Shown: positions 60,860 through 64,000 of the stretch, piece by piece
Layout: every line of letters starts with the position of its first letter
Position numbering within the stretch: position 1 is the first letter of the stretch
From: Marchantia polymorpha subsp. ruderalis
Taxonomy: Eukaryota > Streptophyta > Marchantiopsida > Marchantiales > Marchantiaceae
Reading direction: 5' to 3'
Length of the DNA stretch: 64,000 nt
Assembly: GCA_037833965.1 (NCBI GenBank)
Contig: AP031358.1
Location: 22,576,001 to 22,640,000 of the forward strand
Notes under the pieces: model-generated
What the model was told of the DNA's origin: nothing
Databases searched by the model: none
What the model saw: only the letters and a program-made list of their open reading frames with translations
Position numbers and translations under genes: made by a program

Positions 60860-61358
60860 TTGCAACACATAAACTCCACACACTTCTTCTTGATATAAAC
60901 CAGACGCGCACCGAGTTTATGGAGGAGCTGACATTTTCGTCTATACTTTCCTTTCAACAAGCTAATAGGGAGCATTCCACTTGAATTTGCTAAGCTCTCT
61001 CTGCTGCAAGAACTTTGTCTGTATGACAACCAGCTCACCGGAACTATCCCTTTTGATCTCGGACTTCACAACAACCTCACTCATGTCATTCTTTGCATCA
61101 ACATATTGACTAGAATCATTCCAGCCGAGCTTTGTTCGTTTGGCAAGATCCGGATTCTAGATTTTTTGAGCAATCGGAGTGTGAATGCAGCGATACTACA
61201 TAGTGCTTGGTATTTTCCTTGTCCATCATTGCGTGTGATTTTTGAGTATCCTTAGAAATCATTTCCATGGACTTATTCTCCCTGTTGAAAATTTTGACGA
61301 TCTAGTCACTCTAGTCGTGCACTGCAACTCATCATTAGATACTCCATCTGGAAGATGA
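60860..61358 (+). pseudogene. Leucine-rich-repeat receptor gene fragment
   Basis: From 60956 the plus strand reads consecutive plant-type extracellular LRRs, for example NKLIGSIPLEFAKLSLLQEL, then LYDNQLTGTIPFDLG and IIPAELCSFGKIRILDF. This is the LxxLxLxxNxLxGxIPxxL pattern of LRR receptor kinases. Weaker LRR-like sequence precedes it in another frame (LLLDINQ, about 60888). It continues after a stop at 61253-61255 in the next frame (NHFHGLI to about 61358). There is no start, signal peptide, membrane helix or kinase domain, so it is a decayed fragment of about four to six repeats. It lies inside the Copia-type element in antisense direction, suggesting capture of host sequence. Confidence 0.75.
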
Positions 61359-61524
61359 ATCTTTTGGCTTCCTCACATAATAAAACTCCGCAACTTAATG
61401 TTCTGAAGTAAGAACAATCACCTTGATTCCAAAAATCGTCACTGAAAACTTTGTCTCACACAACTGTCACTTGCAAAAATGACCTATCACAAACTCCGAA
61501 CCGAAACTCGGCTCCAATATCAAT

Positions 61525-61740
61525 TGTATACTCAAAACACACGCAAGTGATAGTAAACACTTGACACAAGATATCATGTGGTTCAACTCTTTGGGGTTAA
61601 GTCCACCAAGAACCCGCTTCACTTTACTTCAAGTTTCTCACACAAGATTTACTGCATGCACATGCAAAAATCAAGGCCACCTTCTTAGCTCAATATAGCT
61701 AGGACTTGAGGTTACTCTTTTATTGAAGTTAATCTCAACA
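61525..61740 (-). repeat. 5' LTR of the Copia-type element
   Basis: Shares its first 18 bases and its TCTCAACA-type end with the partner LTR at 59356. The primer-binding-like segment lies immediately inside it (61500-61524). Confidence 0.8.
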
Positions 61741-64000
61741 GAAAATAATTAAATTGCAATGAGATTAGAATCAAATTTTCTTTTGATTTAAATTTTAATT
61801 TTCAATATCACTAAAAGAATCTTAACATTTCTAAGTTATGTGAATATTTTTAAAATAAATTCAGAAATTTTAACACTTCAATCAATTATCATTGGAAAAA
61901 AAAATTGAAATTTTTTTTCGCTTTAAACCAATTTTTGTGACAACTTTTAAATTATATATTTTTTGAAAAATTATTTAGAAATAAATAAATTACATTCAAA
62001 ATATTATTAATAGTATTAAAAATATACATCAAATCGTGTGAAAGTCTTTAAAAAAATAATTTCTAGCAAACATTTGACTTATTTTTATAATATAATCATT
62101 TTTCAACAGGAAGCTGAAACTTATTTTATATGAAACAAATTTTGTCTTGTAATTTTTTCTTCTTATAAATGAGAATAAATCTTTATAAAATGAAACCAAA
62201 TTGATGCATAGATCATCAAATTTTGTAATAAGATACTTTAAATGTATGTGAGTAGATGTTAGATATTTTTTTGAAATCATATCAATATAATTAAGCAATT
62301 TTTTAAATTTCTTTCTTGTCATCAGCTTCTCTGTTACTTCACTTTGGATCTGTTTTCCCATATTTTCAAGTAACTGCAGTAACTTCTTCACTCTTTCAAT
62401 GAGCTCATAGGGGTCCACAAAACCCTGAGAGACAACTTGACAGAGGATTTTGTGGACCCAGCAAGATAAGGTACAATAACTTTTACTCAAGGTAAAAGGT
62501 AAAAGTTAGGGGTAAAGGTGAGAAGATAACCAATGGGTAACGTAGAAGGTAGAGTAAAGGTAATGTCGGTTTACCTTTATATATTTATGTGATGAGTACA
62601 GCAAAATCATCAAAAAATTAAACATCTTCATAAAAAAACTCGACTAAGTCACAAGCTTTGATAAAATGTATATAAATGATATTTTCAGTGTTGTATTTTA
62701 TAAATATACATATATATTTCTTATTTTGATTTAACATGTAATCATTTTATGAAATCATGGTTTTTAAATTTCTCAAAATTATTTGATTAATAATATAGTG
62801 CATGAGATTATGAAATTTTTCGAAGAAAATTGTCATTATAATTTTAATCTTTATACATTAGAAATAAATTGATACTCATTATTCGGATTATCAAGGTAAA
62901 TTTTAGGTATGTACAATTAAATTTTCCGTACATGATTTGACAAATCCGAATTCATTATAGTGGGTGAAAGCATATTATGATTTACGGATTTTAAAAATTA
63001 AACCATCAGAAATTTTCAATAACAAGGAAAAAATTTACTTTTTCACTTGTTTAAGTTGAAAAATACAACATTCATGCTCACGCTGCATTAAAAAAACACT
63101 TATTTCTTTTGAAGTCTTTTTAGAAAATTAACTTTTCATCATAATTGTAACTTTGATGCATGAGCATGTAAATTATTAGTATATTATATTCGAATTAAGT
63201 TTTATTAGTCTTCGTACTCTAATGGTATTCAAATTATACACAACAAGGGGACACATCAAGAAATGCATATAGCTATAATGACTACATTAAGTCTTGGATC
63301 AGACTAAATCTACTGTAAGTAAAGGGCAAAATCATATAGATTTTCAGTGCAATCATCATACCTAAAGCTTGCTAGTGTTTACGGTATCCCAACTACATTA
63401 TACCCAATAAGAAACTCCTCACATACAGCACCGAATATCTACTTTTATTTCTATGCAGAAGTCTGGACATCTTCTATTTAAAACTACATATGAGGACGAA
63501 AGTGTCTATATAATGCAAAGAATATTAATAACTCATTTGGGGTCGTTGTTGCCTGGAAAGAGTAGGTGACAAGTGAGATTCCATACCCAGGCCCTAGTTA
63601 ACACCAGAATTACTCATACCCAACTTCCTCTTTAGTCTCAAGAGCTAACTTCTCTCACAACTATAGCTAAAGCAAAGAAAAGAACGTTTGATGTGTTTCG
63701 ACATGTTCAAATAATACTAGAAATATTGATTTGACTACCAACTGTATAGCCTGATGAAAAGTTTGACCTTCCCTAACAGTAATTCCTGAATGTGTCCAAT
63801 CACATTGTCAGCAACACGATAACTGTCTGCTAGAAACTATTCGAGTCAAAACTATGTCAATGAAGAGAACTATGTCAAATCCATCTCGAATAGCGATGCC
63901 AGGTTGGCAAGATGGATCTTGGGCTTTCCACAGTCCAGTTGCGAACGATTGCGAAGGACACGAGGGTAGGCTTCTCGCCATCCTCTCTGAAAGATCAACG
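61741..64000. other. AT-rich stretch to window end, no gene recognised
   Basis: A 153-codon frame at 62029-62490 (minus) has a helix-like, Lys/Leu/Glu-rich first half, coded by less AT-rich DNA, and an AT-rich second half. The first half could be a gene remnant but I do not recognise it. An inverted repeat lies within it at 62411-62459. Composition becomes more balanced after about 63.2 kb, without a recognisable gene. Confidence 0.4.
62411..62459. repeat. Inverted repeat, 16 bp arms, 17 bp loop
   Basis: GGGTCCACAAAACCCT at 62411-62426 pairs with 62444-62459 with one mismatch. It overlaps the start of a minus-strand open frame. Confidence 0.85.

Larger units (their letters stand above)
59356..61740 (-). 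mobile_element. Old, broken, non-autonomous Copia-type LTR retroelement
   Basis: Two direct repeats of 231 and 216 bp, each TG...CA with the same ends, bound an internal region of about 1.9 kb. Read on the minus strand, the internal DNA ends in the purine tract AGGGGGAGAT just before the 3' LTR. It begins with a primer-binding-like segment (TTGATATTGGAGCCGAG) after the 5' LTR, close to the initiator-tRNA site of plant Copia elements. No gag or pol is recognisable, so it is non-autonomous. By eye the LTRs agree at roughly three quarters to four fifths of positions, so the insertion is old. A host LRR-receptor fragment sits inside, in opposite orientation. Flanking bases are A-rich and do not prove a target-site duplication. 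Confidence 0.8.

Overview
This window is nuclear DNA from a land plant, most likely a bryophyte and plausibly a liverwort such as Marchantia. The evidence is a light-dependent protochlorophyllide reductase with a transit peptide, a plant GH9 endo-glucanase and a plant SWEET sugar transporter, all split by many short introns with GT-AG borders. There is also a MIR171-type microRNA hairpin and a Copia-type LTR element. The species is an inference; the land-plant call is firm. Gene density is low, and the gene-poor stretches are AT-rich and full of simple repeats.

Layout: 1784-4174 (minus) is a five-exon protochlorophyllide reductase gene (402 aa), with a perfect G-box about 490 bp upstream of its start codon. 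4.2-23 kb has no gene I can recognise. It holds a solo-LTR-like unit (6936-7169), a tandem array of about three 205-209 bp units (8006-8626), two perfect hairpins, a very AT-rich block (about 12.2-14.0 kb) and a GC-richer island at 15.2-15.9 kb. 23450-28464 (plus) is an eight-exon GH9 endo-beta-1,4-glucanase (546 aa). 30.9-35.7 kb is a GC-rich island without a convincing protein gene. It carries a well-formed MIR171 hairpin (33733-33847), G-quadruplex-prone tracts and, on the minus strand, a miR160-target-like site.

36-47.8 kb is mostly anonymous. It contains a MITE-like element with terminal inverted repeats (41430-41614), a 226-codon open frame of unknown meaning and a GC-rich perfect-type hairpin at 43.8 kb. 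47857-50835 (minus) is a six-exon SWEET transporter (275 aa). 52.8-53.6 kb contains a striking cluster of three near-perfect palindromes. 57.3-63.2 kb is an AT-rich desert into which an old non-autonomous Copia-type LTR element (59356-61740) has inserted; it carries a fragment of a leucine-rich-repeat receptor gene.

The three protein genes do not form a pathway cluster: chlorophyll synthesis, cell-wall glucan hydrolysis and sugar export are independent tasks. The least expected item is the MIR171 locus. Its predicted mature strand differs from the widespread family sequence at the central, slicer-facing position.
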